Assembly (NCBI RefSeq): GCF_000699445.3
Contig: NC_067196.1
Span: forward strand, 26,987,116-27,051,115
Direction of reading: 5' to 3'
Origin: Schistosoma haematobium
Lineage: Eukaryota > Platyhelminthes > Trematoda > Strigeidida > Schistosomatidae
DNA length: 64,000 nucleotides
Position numbers and translations under genes: made by a program. The notes beneath the pieces were generated by a model that did no database searches, had not been told where the DNA came from, and was given only the letters and a program-made list of their open reading frames with translations. Below, one piece after another: positions 36,050 to 46,730 of the stretch. Each line of letters opens with the position of its first letter. Positions within the stretch are counted from its first letter, which is position 1.

Positions 36050-37345
36050 ATGTGGAGAAAGATTAAGATAATTCCAGTACCCAAGAAAGCATCTGGTGAT
36101 AAAAATATGAAATTTAGACCTATTGCAATAACTTCACCCTTCCTCAAAACCATGGAAAAATTATTAATACTTCTACTTCAGCCTGCGATAAAAGAGCATA
36201 TTGATCCATATCAGTTTGCCTACAGACTCAAAAGAAGTACTTTAGATGCTGTTGCAGTTCTGCATCACAACATAGTGTTCAACTTAGAAAAGGGTAAGAA
36301 GTATGTTCGATGTGCTTTTCTGGACTATAATTCAGCTTTTAATTCTATACCAAGACAACGTTTAATTAACAAGTTTATCAGCGTCAACAATGACAGCTCG
36401 ATAACCAACTGGTTATGTTCCTACCTCTCTGGAAGGAAACAGTACACTGTATTTGGAGGTAAGTGTTCAGAGTCTCTACTGTCTCACGAAGGTGTACTAC
36501 AAGGAGCTGTTCTTTCACCTCTTCTTTTCTCTTTTTTTCTGCATGATCTGCCATCTTCCACAGAAAACACTTTTGTGAAATATGTGGATGATCTCACTGT
36601 ATGTATGCCTATCTCTTCCTCTTTACATCCCATAGAAATGAATGAGTTTTTGTCTCGTATTGATTGTTGGTCTGTTGGTAATGGTCTTATACTTAATCCG
36701 TCTAAATGTCAAGCTGTTAACTTTGGCATGAGACATGAACGGAATATAAACACTATTTTGAGATCCCATAATGCCTGTACCATCGGTGACTCTTTGATAA
36801 ACACAGTGTCGAAGGTCAATTATCTTGGTGTCACCTTTTCTTATGATCTGTCTTGGTCTTCCCACGTTTTATTGTTATCAAAGAAGGTTTTCCGTCTGAC
36901 CTACTACATGAAGAGATTGCATGCTCTTGGAATTACTCATCATTTACTCTTACAATTTGTCAATTCTTGCATATTACCTATTATTCTTTACTGTTCTCCG
37001 TTATTCTTTCCCGGGCTTTTGAGAAAAGACTTTGCTGTATTGCGGAGAGTGCTGAAGGCAGTTAGCAAGATGTGTGGTGAATCTTACGAGGTCACAATTA
37101 ATATTGTTGTGGATAGACATTTAAAATCATGCAAACTCCTGGCAGGTGTTATTTTATCAGATACTAACCATCCCCTTCACTCTTATCTTTCTCCTTGTAT
37201 ATCTTCTGGTAAAACGAGACATAATTACCTTAAAATCCATGCACGCAAGCAAACGTATAAAAGTTCTATAATACCTTATCTGGCAAATATATTCTGTGAC
37301 GAACAGGTTGTTAGAGTTAACCTAGTCAATAACCTGCATTCTTAA
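36050..37345 (+). pseudogene. LINE reverse transcriptase region
   Basis: 431 codons. RT blocks in order: KFRPIAITSPFLKTMEK (fingers), CAFLDYNSAFNSIPRQRL (motif A with catalytic Asp), GVLQGAVLSPLLF (motif B), VKYVDDLTV (motif C, YVDD where most CR1 elements have FADD), GLILNPSKC (motif D), VNYLGVTFSYDLSW (motif E), then a long C-terminal region. It copies LINE RNA at the target site. It is joined to the endonuclease only through a disrupted 600-bp stretch (35444-36049) where fragments such as SLNGIPN appear in shifting frames. The clade (CR1/Rex1-like) is inferred from the block wording. Confidence 0.8.
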
Positions 37346-37527
37346 CATGTCTCTAATTTGAAAAGGTGTACAGGTTTTCAGATTTTTGTTTAAACCTTTT
37401 TTTGTATTTGTTACTGTTTTTTGCGTAAGTAACTTGTTGAAATACTCTGTGCTGAGAACTCAATATTGTACAAAAATATAATATTGAGTAAAGCCATTAA
37501 TAGTAATAATAATAATAATAATAATAA

Positions 37528-38334
37528 AATATGTCAAAATTTATATTTATTTACAAAACATACGTTTCTTCAAATAAAACGTTGACTTAAAATACTTTCG
37601 TTTAACTCTTATCAGTTAAAACGTTGTTAAAAAAATCCACGACTATGAATTGTTGTGAATTAAAGATACATTGATTACTACTGAGCCTTATAGACAGTTT
37701 CACTTATTTCAGGACTCTTCATTAATGAACAAATACAACATCATACCAGGTCAAAGTCAAGTAAAGAAGTTGGAAGACTCATTGAATTCATTTATTCATT
37801 CATTAATGGCTTCATCTTTTAGTTTCAATACATAAATGAATTCGTTTCTTGACGATTTTAACCTTCAGATAGAAAGAAAAAATAATGAACAAACATAATC
37901 TGTTGTTTCATGATGAACATTTACGAAGTATTGTGTTAGTGACTTAAGAAACATTGAGTTTGAAATTTTCAAATAATTTCATTACTATAAATTAATGTAC
38001 TTTAATAAAATGAAATAATAATTTCTTTATTACTATTTTGAAATACAAGAATTTCCCGCAATTTCTATCAATTAGATATTCTTTGAAATGAAGAGAATAT
38101 TGAAACAAAATGATTCATTTCATGCTCGACCAGTAAAATAGAATATTTTGGCAAAACTACTCATTTTTAAATGTCTATTGTTTTCTCTTTAACCAGGTCA
38201 CTGATTACATTTATCATGCCTACTAGAAACTCGCCAATAGATACTTTGTACATCATGAGAAATAAAAAACAAAGCGGAATAATCTTAAACTTCATTTATC
38301 AAGAAAAGATTTATGTACTTATTTTTAAACTATT
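37528..38334. other. Intergenic AT-rich stretch
   Basis: No feature recognised. Confidence 0.35.
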
Positions 38335-38636
38335 ACTTACTTACTTACTTACTTACGCCTGTTACTCCCAATGGAGCATAGGCCGCCGACCAGCATTCTC
38401 CAACCCACTCTGTCCTGGGCCTTCTTTTCTAGTTCCATCCAATTCTTGTTCATTTTTCTCGTGTCTATCTCCATTTCTCGGCGTAATGTGTTCTTCGGTC
38501 TTCCTCTTTTCCTTTGGCCTTGAGGATCCCATGTGAGGGCTTGTCTTGTAACGCAGTTGGGTGCTTTCCTCAATGTGTGCCCTATCCACTTCCAGCGCTT
38601 CTTCCTAATTTCTTCCTCCGCTGGGATCTGGTTTGT
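38335..38636 (-). pseudogene. RTE-type LINE RT C-terminus, 5' truncated
   Basis: The minus strand encodes [16 protein letters not shown], then [28 protein letters not shown], and [17 protein letters not shown] before a stop. It ends in an (AAGT)n tail at 38356-38335. W-I-G-H-x-L-R and R-G-R-P-K-x-T-x-R-R are the hallmark end of RTE/SR2-like LINE proteins. It is very similar to 48238-48700, so the family is young. Confidence 0.8.
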
Positions 38637-39150
38637 TATTTATATAAATCCCATTGATATTTCTAGACTTCTTAGACTGAAGTCGATTAGGCATATGTGA
38701 AGCTAACTACAATGAAAATGCTCTATAGATACTAAATTTTTCAAAGTGGAAACCTGTGTATATTATAAATTTGATGAAGGTTTTGCTATCTTTTGAAATA
38801 AATTAGTGTTCTTATTTTTATCGTTGACTATCCGGAAAAGAAAGTTAGTCTAGATACATAGAACTGACTGGAGGTTCAACGGTTAAAACTTCACTTTCTT
38901 AGGGTAAAATCCAAGTATAAAGGCATTATGTTTTCACATTATTTGTTTCCTACTATCATATAATAAACAGATGTATCATGGTGTTTCAGTATAAAGAAAA
39001 TTAAATTTTTTCATTTATCCTGTAAATGAAAAAGTTACTAATACATTCATCATATTTACTATATTAGTTTTGTGATAGTCTTACGGTTAAGAAAATAATT
39101 TTCTCATAATGCACAGTGTTCGTAAGAAAACGTTTGTTAAGAAATGGAAA
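38637..39150. other. Intergenic AT-rich stretch
   Basis: No feature recognised. Confidence 0.35.
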
Positions 39151-39291
39151 CCCAGGACCTATAGGTCCTAGGTTCAAATCTCGCAAGGCGCGCGACTGAG
39201 GAGTCCCACAACAGGACGAAACGGCCGCGCAGTGATTTCAGGTTTTCCATGGTGCTCTAGTTTCAACTGACCCATGATCTCAACCACTGAA
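39151..39291 (+). mobile_element. Sm-alpha SINE with dead cleavage site
   Basis: Box B GGTTCAAATC is followed after a deletion by a hammerhead with intact core CTGAGGA, stem II GTCC/GGAC and GAAACGGCCG. The cleavage triplet GTC has become GCG, so position 17 is G, a base that hammerheads do not cut. The SINE tail is intact. Confidence 0.7.
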
Positions 39292-40429
39292 ATAGATAAA
39301 AGGTTAAAATATGTTTTACAAAATTAATTGATATAAAGTTACTTAACAACGCTTTATTTATTCAGTTTGTTGATGTTTTTCACCACACGAAGACGTGAAT
39401 GAGACAAATTGTTTGTGAGCATTATAATGATCAATATTTGAACAAAGTATTTACATAGCATCAATTCAAGTGTTTGGGAAATATAAGATTGTACTGAACA
39501 TCACAATAAACGTCCTTACAATAGTTCTGAGCCTACGTATTCATTATGCTTGATGTGTTTTACTAATATAAAGCTAAAAGTAAAAGTATTTAGCAATTAC
39601 AGAAAATATCAGTTGTCGTGGTTGTTGAATTATGGTAATCGGAATAAATTAATTTTCTATGTATATTCTAATATTTATGCTGTAAATCAGTATTGTATTT
39701 AGAAATTGTGTTAATATTTACAGTACAGAAAAATATGGTTTAATGAGTTGAGAAGCACGTACTTTGAATGTAGACAAATAACATTTATTACTTGTTACAT
39801 AATAATATCATTCATGGTAACATGTATTCAGTATTCTGATTTCATTTGTTTTGTTAGGTAAAGAACGGAAAAGAACTTAATTATAATTTCTATCAAATTA
39901 ACTTTAGGCAAAATAAGAGCAATTTAGTGAAGAAAACTTTCTTTTTGACGGAATCATTTGGAAAAATTCCATGACTCTTTACGTAGTTATTTCACATATG
40001 TTAGTTTAAAATAAAATCTTGTTATTGCATGATTAACATGGTTACTAAATATTATAAAAAAATATTCTTAAGTATTGAATATAAGTAGCATAATTAGTAA
40101 GGGACGATAAGAACAAGACAAAATGAAAGGAACATATGGAAGGAAGATATGAAATAATATGAAAAAAATAGGAAAGAGATGAATACACGTTAGAAGAAGG
40201 ATTATAACCATGGTAAAATAAGAGACTAAATATTTCGCCTCTGAATCCAGAGATCAAGTTTGAATTGATTAACTGCCAAACAACTGAGTTTGAAAAAATT
40301 CTTACGCATTCTTTTTCGATAAATTGGAATATAGATTCTGGCGTAGACTGAAGTCCAGACATGACAACATGGTTAAAGAATAGATCCACTGAATGATATG
40401 CGTTAACCTTTGATAACGATACTGAATAA
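39292..40429. other. Intergenic AT-rich stretch
   Basis: No feature recognised; the minus frame over 40045-40515 looks fortuitous and partly overlaps the next SINE. Confidence 0.35.
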
Positions 40430-40742
40430 TGATGGGATATACCGCCGTAACCAGTGGAGATCAACTGTGTCTGATGTGAGGCAGTTACCCACCGAAGACA
40501 ATGGAAGATGGTCACACGACATTGTGGGTTGGTTGAAGTTAGACATGAACACTGTTAGATGTCGGCTCGGTGGTTTACAGGTTAAGAGTTTTCGCGTGAG
40601 AATGAAGGTGTAAGGTTTGACTCCGGCGTGCGTGAACGCTGATGCACATTGTTGAGAAGTCCCAAAATACGACTTAACGACCGTTCAATGCTTCCTGGTT
40701 TTCGTAGATGGTCTAACATTGGTCGGTTCATGGTTTCAATGA
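40430..40742 (+). mobile_element. Long-form Sm-alpha SINE, decayed hammerhead
   Basis: Long 5' part (ACCAGTGGAGATCAACTG..., GGGTTGGTTGAAGTTAGACA), tRNA-like head (GTCGGCTCGGTGG; box B AGGTTTGACTCC) and tail TCTAACATTGGTCGGTTCATGG, as in 2366-2789. The hammerhead at 40638-40700 has lost C3 (TTGAGAA) and the GGAC and GAAA runs (CGACTTAACG). Confidence 0.65.
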
Positions 40743-41756
40743 AGTCGCATAGAAAATTTGGAAAACGATGATGTTAGATCTGACAGACTGTTGATTATTT
40801 TATATATGACATAATAGTTGACTGATAACTTCTTTTGAATAACTACAAACATTTCGATGAATTTTAGGTAAAATTTGTATCTGATTATGTTGAATCTTGA
40901 AAATGCTTCCATGTTTTCTGAAGGGATCATAAAACTCTGAGAAAACGTTTTGATTACATAAAATGGTTTTGCAATATATAAGGATAAACTAATACAATTT
41001 ATTTTCACAGTAATTTCAAATTCTATGTACATCAAATCGTATATGTTGCACGGTGGACATTGCAAGTAATTAGAACAAGTCGTGGGATTTTCCTCAGAAC
41101 ACCGTATAAACCTTTATATAGAAAATGTTAGGGGTATATTCTTAAGTTTACGTAAAGACTAGCTATTAGAGAACGTGAGTTATCTTTTTGGACACAAAAA
41201 TCAATTATTATCACTTTTACTCTGTGCGGGTGAACATCGATCCATTTTAATGACTTAAAACGTATCAAAATTTTCACTCTATTTATCATGTTATCGCTTA
41301 TGTGTTTGATATCTACTGAATATTTGTGACACAGACAGAAATGTTATTCTTTACAGGATGAAACGTTTATTCCTCTTCATTCCGTCGCTAGAAAATTCCC
41401 GTAGTACTTATCATGTGTTTACGTTTATCGTATATTATATTATGAATTGATTGATGCTAGAAATATCTAACTGTTAGATCTCAACGCAGTGATCAAAATG
41501 TACAATACTTGTTACAAACCTGAAGGTCCTAGTTATTGGAGAGTTCATTTAGAAAATCACTACTATAAAATCTGTAAACTAAAATATATCTAGTGTTTAC
41601 TGGTTTACAATGTTTTAATTCATCTAATATGAATCATTACATAATATGCTTATGATTTATAATTAATCATTTTTAATTCATACTATTCATACGATCAAAT
41701 TAAACTATATTGTTGAAAGTATTATGCTTTTCAGTTTGTATTCATTTAAATCATAT
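40743..41756. other. Intergenic AT-rich stretch
   Basis: No feature recognised. Confidence 0.35.
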
Positions 41757-42037
41757 TGTAGTGAACACGAACACCAGTGGGGACAATCGAATGTATTTAA
41801 CACAAAATTACAGAACATGTTAATAAAATCTAACAATCATAAAGTAAATACGTAATTTGCAATATGTCCATCAGTCGTCTCATAATGACTCAGACTTCAT
41901 TGTTCTTGCATTTTCATACAAATTACATTCTGTTCCCATTGTTTACTGTTCGATCCTCTTGTGTCTCTGCTGCCAGACATTCTTTTCCTGACTGACATCA
42001 TATACTACTTATGTCGATATAAGTAGTATACACCGCA
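41757..42037 (+). mobile_element. Solo LTR-like element, family L1, well-kept copy
   Basis: Starts TGTAGTGAACACG and ends CACCGCA. Near the end it carries the hairpin ACTACTTAT-GTCGAT-ATAAGTAGT. Flanks ATAT and ATGG do not match. Confidence 0.65.
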
Positions 42038-42355
42038 ATGGTGTAATTTAGAACATTGAATACATTCAAAGAGTAAGATTGGTTATGACTAAATTATACA
42101 TAAGTTATGGCATTCTAATAACCCTTAATGTAATTTCGAAATTACATTTACACTTTTTTTCTCCTTATAATTAAGATTCATCAAATACAACAATGTTGTT
42201 GTTAATATTTTTCAATTCATATTATTTAAAATATTATCTCAACTTTCTATTTGTAAATATGATTATTGTAAATGTCGTATTATTTCTGTTTTGTTGTTAT
42301 CTATCTGTACTCATGAAAAACAATGCGATAGGAATGTGACTTAGGTGGAGAAAAC

Positions 42356-42836
42356 TGTAATGTCTTTGCTTCGTTAATCGATAACCTCGCTAACCGTCAT
42401 AATATAAATGTCATCGGTGTTTAAAATCAGAAGGCAATGAGAAGCAACAACTACAGTTTTTATTGGCGGATAGTGCTGATCACAAAGCTATAAGCAAATC
42501 AAGCGAATTTGAAGTGGAGAGGCAAATATACATGTGCGAGTAAATACATAGACAAATTTATAATTAAATCACATAAGGGTGCAGCAAGGCAAAGAAAAAG
42601 CTAATATAGGATTTGAGTATATATATACATGTGGAGGAGAATGAATCATCGAGCAACATTTAAGATATTAACATTTTAGCTAGAGTCGAGTCTATCATGT
42701 GATCTAGTGATCATAGCGGTGCAAAGAAATATGTGAATTGTTACTGTTCTAATAACACTTTGTATTAAGTAAGTTAATAGAAGAGCTTAACCAAAATTAA
42801 TCATAATTGAAATTAGTTGTAGGTTAGTTTTTATCA
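42356..42836 (+). mobile_element. LTR-like unit, family L4, copy 2
   Basis: The core 42399-42815 differs from 27436-27855 at only about four places (one 2-bp indel, three substitutions, one of which breaks the AATAAA). The outer 20-45 bp are clearly more diverged. Confidence 0.62.
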
Positions 42837-43579
42837 CTAAATTATTTACAAGTCCGTGTCCTTTAACATCTAATTAACCATCTCAGCATCAGTAAAGTTT
42901 CATAAATAAGATTTCATTTTTGAAACAAATTAATCCACTTTATCAAAATAATGACCTTTTTGGCCTTCAGATATCCCTGGTTTTACTAGCGCTACAGTTT
43001 GTTCAAGCGATAGGCCATGTGATCAATCAAACATAACAAAAGACAGTCTATGCAAATCTAAACTACACAAAGTCAATAGGGAAGCTCTCGGTTTTTTACA
43101 CTCCATACTCCCTTTTTAAGCTTATTACTTATCAATGCACATTCACTTCTGAACAAAATTTCAGCCTTGAGAACATTAGCTTTTCTGACCAAGCCTTCTT
43201 TCATACTTATCACTAAAACATGGTGCTCTCAAGCAGTATCTGATTCGTAATTAAATATCCAGAACTATCGACTCTATCGCTTAAATAGAGAAACTAAGGG
43301 AGGAGGCGGTTGTATTATATATGCTTTGGATACCTTAACAACTAATAAAGTTGAAGATAGTGTCTTAAATAGTTTACCAGAATCAGTCTTGATATCAGTC
43401 AACACCCTGAATCATAGTCTACTCCTTGGATGTATATACAGAGCTCCTGATATTTCGAATAATGGGAACGATCTTATTATCAATGCATTCATACATGCAT
43501 CTGCTCCAAACTTTAATGCTAAGGTTATCACTGGGGATTTCAATTATACTGGGATTAACTGGAGTACCGGTAGGTGTCA

Positions 43580-43925
43580 TTACCAAGGTTTGACTTGATA
43601 ATTTCGAATAAACTGAGCATTGGGTTGATTGTTATAAATAAAAATAATATATTTGTAATATCCCAATGAGTAGAAAATTGGATTTTCTGATATACATATC
43701 ACCTATGAATCACCTTGACAGAAGTGACATGACATCAACTTGTTCAGACCTGTTTTTTGATTGATCAAATATTATTCTTGCATTGTTCCGTTGTACTATT
43801 TAAACTTGGATTAATTTTAATTTGGTTATTTATTCTCTGAAGAAGTGACTTACACCAAGTCACGAAACGTCAGAAAATCCAAATTTTTACTCATTGGGAT
43901 ATTACAAATATATTATTTTTATTTA
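43580..43925 (+). mobile_element. PLE family X foldback inserted in LINE, 20-bp duplication
   Basis: Flanked by 20-bp direct repeats starting TGGAGTACCGGTAG (43560-43579, 43926-43945; one mismatch). It carries the leader ATTACCAAGG...GAGCATTGGG, left arm 43639-43691 (minus) and right arm about 43865-43920 (plus). Between them is sequence shared with 8521-8580. It is non-autonomous, with no EN or RT. Confidence 0.7.
43838..43882 (+). ncRNA. Hammerhead-like motif in PLE arm (family X)
   Basis: TTCT precedes core CTGAAGA. Stem II GTGACTT/AAGTCAC is perfect and is followed by GAAACGTC|AGAA, with TTCT/AGAA as stem I. Stem III is only ACGU, so pairing would need two molecules. One extra A lies before stem II, as in family Y. 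Confidence 0.45.
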
Positions 43926-44261
43926 TGGAGTACCGGTAGTTGTCAGTCATGTAGTGATGAGATCTCGGCAATCATAAACATGCACTGCTGGTCACAGTGG
44001 GTTCGCACCCCAACTAGAGGCGATAGTACACCCGTCCTAATATTTAGTAGAGATGTTATCCCACTATCTGTAAAGGTATACGATGAATTTGAAAGCAGTG
44101 ACCATAAGATAGTAGTTTGCGCTCTCCCCATCTATCCCTCTTATAATTGACCCATTCAGAAAACTTGTCAATATAGAGACAATAAGCATACTGACTGGGA
44201 CCTCCTGCATTCACTGATTAAACTTTCAGACTGGGATAACTTTTTATCATGTAATAGTCTC

Positions 44262-44818
44262 ATGAATGCTATCGACGAATTCTATCTGATCGTTAACTCT
44301 TGTTTAGATTCCTGTGTATCTCTTAAAACGTACAGGCTTAGTAAACCTTACGAATTATATATACCAGCTAAATATCGTAATAAACTAAGACGCCTACAGA
44401 ATCGATATTTTAAGTCAAACGACTTTACGGCACTTGCACAAATAACAATAGTTTTTAATCAAACTAAAGAGAAACATAGGTTAAAAGCCATTAATGAGAA
44501 ACTAGCACTTAATACTAACTCAAAGGTACAAAACTTAACTCTCCTTTACAGTAAACGCGCTAAAGCAACTCAAAATGTTGATATACCGTGCATCCAGTAT
44601 AATAGCACCTTTATATACGACTCTAAATCTATAGCAGACCTTTTCAGTGGTATTTTTATGAATGTTGTAGAAATCATAAGTGGCTTTGCTTCAAGAGTTA
44701 TGTGCGTGACTAGCAATTCAATAAGATCTATCTCCTTCACGTGCATGAAAATTAATAAGACTATAAATACCTGTTATGACTTGAACTTGGATCGCTTTTT
44801 ACCCCGTGCCAATTGTTG
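44262..44818 (+). pseudogene. LINE linker between endonuclease and RT
   Basis: Open frame with basic, helical-looking sequence (LRRLQNRYFKSND, TKEKHRLKAINEKL, ADLFSGIFMNVV), the usual spacer of CR1 proteins. It is cut by the LTR at 44819. Confidence 0.65.
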
Positions 44819-45121
44819 TGTCCTTGATTGAAAGATTAGAGAGCAGCGTATTTATCGATCGACTACAGTGACACGGAAAACACGTAGTGGACGGCCTAGA
44901 GTCTCGAGTGGTCCCGCTCCCATGTCTAGCCCAGCCAGTTGAGTCCAGAACGCAAGTCTTAGCCTCTGAGATATGAATCATTATATTTCAGACATACTCT
45001 ATTTATATACCCATCAACCAGACCACATCGTACCATAAAATAGAAAACAACATTTGTACAATATTTGACCAGTGAAATAAATATTGACCAATAGGAAATG
45101 TCCATTTAAAGTCCAAGGACA
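44819..45121 (-). mobile_element. LTR-like repeat, family L2, inserted in LINE
   Basis: Ends TGTCCTTG and CAAGGACA are an exact 8-bp inverted repeat with TG...CA. The minus strand has GTATATAAAT and CTCAGAGGCTAAGACT. It separates the LINE linker from the RT. No target duplication is readable. Confidence 0.6.
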
Positions 45122-45940
45122 CCATTAGACTTAACATGATAATTATTGGTATATTCCTCTGCATCCCTAACAATACCCTTAAGCTTTCGAGAGGTCATGG
45201 AACAGACGGGATTCTATCCTTTCTCTACAAATATGGTAGTCCAAATATTCCACTTCTTCTTTTAAATCTGTTTACTCTCTGTGGAAACAGGTTCTTACCC
45301 TTACTAATAGAAAACCGCGTACATCATACCACGTTACAAATCTGGAGATAAGACTGACGTGAACAATTATCGGCCGACAAATATTACACCAGTTATCTCT
45401 AGGATTGTGGAAAAAATTATAAGTTATGATCTTTCCAATTATTTACTCGCTGGAAAATTTATCAATGATACTCAACATGGATTTCTTAAAAATCGATCTT
45501 GCATGACTTGTCATTTTGACTTCTATAATTTAGTCTATTCTCTACGTAGCCAAGGACATCTAGTCTCAGTGCTATATCTGGACATTTTTAAAGCCTTTGA
45601 CATGGTTAGCCACCAACTTCGTATAGGTAAACTCGCATTTTATGGGGCTCAAAATCCTTTGCTAGCTTGGTTTGATTCCTTTCTCAGCAATCGACATCAA
45701 ATAGTTAAAATTAACTCTTTATTGTCTAACGCTGTCCTTGTTAGAAGTGGTGTAATACAAGGTAGTGTTTTAGGCTCTTTGCTCATTTTAGTGTTTATCA
45801 ATGGTATTTATGAAAGTTTTTGTGTGGGTAAGCTCCTTCTATATGCAGATGATCTTAAAGTAGTATATTCATTTTCTCCACATGAGCTGAAAAATATGCA
45901 AATTTGCATCAGCATGGAGCTTAACAAGGTAGCACAGTAG
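45122..45940 (+). pseudogene. LINE reverse transcriptase region
   Basis: Starts with HGTDGILSFLYK and PRYKSGDKTDVNNYRP, then ISRIVEKII, TQHGFLKNRSCMTC, LYLDIFKAFDMV (motif A, both Asp), GVIQGSVLGSLL (motif B, normally GSVLGPLLF), LLLYADDLKVV (motif C, YADD). One frameshift separates the two parts near 45351. The wording fits CR1/Jockey-group RT. Catalytic Asp residues are intact, but the frame closes at 45938. Confidence 0.8.
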
Positions 45941-46715
45941 TGCTTAAAATGGCAACTGGAGCTCATTACGGCTAAATGTGGATGAATATGCTCCGGTGAT
46001 ACACTACTCAACCTAGACCTTACCATAAATGGTGAAGTGTTATCTAGGTTACATACAGTAGTAGACTTAGAACTTAGATACTCCCAAGACTTGTCGTTTA
46101 CAGAACAGATATTGAAACAGACCTCTCAACGTCTTATAGGTTGCATAACTCGAAACCTTTATAACAATGAGTCACGTATTTTAATGCACAAAGTTTGTGT
46201 TCGACCACTTCTAGAATATTGCACGTTTATTCTTAGCAGTGCGCGCACAAAGGATAAATTAAGGCTAAAATCAGAACAGAGATGATTTACACTTCGTATT
46301 CTTGGAGCTGATTGTACCTTAACATAATTCTAGATTTAATAAACTTGGGCTAGACCCTTTATGGAAGAGGAGACTCAAACTAAATCTTATCTTTTTCTTC
46401 AAACTACTTAATAAACAATCCTTTGCATCCAATCACGTCATTCGATATGCAGAAACTTCTCATTATGACATCCGTAATTTCTTGTCACTAGTGAAACGAA
46501 CTTATTCTAACTCATCTGTTTATATGAATCACTTTACCTGCAAATTTTCTAGACTCTGGAATAACCTGCCACAATCTATCCGTACGATAAAATCACTCCC
46601 ATTATTTGTTCGCTGCATCGAAGCATACTGCTCCTCTGTAAATGCATTGAATGTTCTAGCACCTGTAAGTGTATCGCATTCCACAAGTGATATTATAGGA
46701 ACTTTAAATGTCTAG
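45941..46715 (+). pseudogene. LINE ORF2 C-terminal region
   Basis: Fragments in changing frames: QILKQTSQRLIGCITRNL, VRPLLEYCTFILSS, LGLDPLWKRRLKLNLIFFFK, YMNHFTCKFSRLWNNLPQS. The R-R-x-x-x-x-L and final W-N-x-L-P-x-x-I signature is typical of the CR1-type C-terminus. Confidence 0.7.
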
Positions 46716-46730
46716 GCACTTTTATTAGTG

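Larger units (their letters stand above)
34497..37527 (+). mobile_element. CR1/Rex-type non-LTR retrotransposon, near full length
   Basis: 5' UTR (34497-34594), endonuclease ORF, frameshifted middle, reverse-transcriptase ORF, 3' UTR and an (AAT)n tail (37500-37527). Two short derivatives in this window share both ends. It is inactive through one stop and several frameshifts. Confidence 0.8.
43119..44147 (+). pseudogene. LINE endonuclease region, split by insertion
   Basis: Left part (43119-43579): LLINAHSLLNKISAL, FILITKTWC (the catalytic Glu of the usual ITETW is Lys), a stop, then YRLYRLNRETKGGGGCIIYA, LLGCIYRAPDI and VITGDFNYTGINWSTG. Right part (43926-44147) resumes at NWSTGSCQSC and ends FESSDHKIVVC (catalytic His). 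Removing the 346-bp insert and one copy of the 20-bp duplication restores the frame order. It nicked target DNA in the ancestor and is dead now by E-to-K, a stop and the insertion. Confidence 0.75.
43119..46730 (+). mobile_element. Second CR1-type LINE, interrupted twice
   Basis: Endonuclease, linker, reverse transcriptase and C-terminal region lie in order on the plus strand. A 346-bp PLE-derived foldback splits the endonuclease and a 303-bp LTR splits the linker from the RT. The 5' start is uncertain (perhaps from about 42960). The 3' UTR may extend past 46730. Confidence 0.78.

Noticed and set aside
40045..40515. 156-codon minus-strand ORF
   Set aside because: Runs partly through the 5' part of a Sm-alpha SINE, with no domain, splice or composition support.
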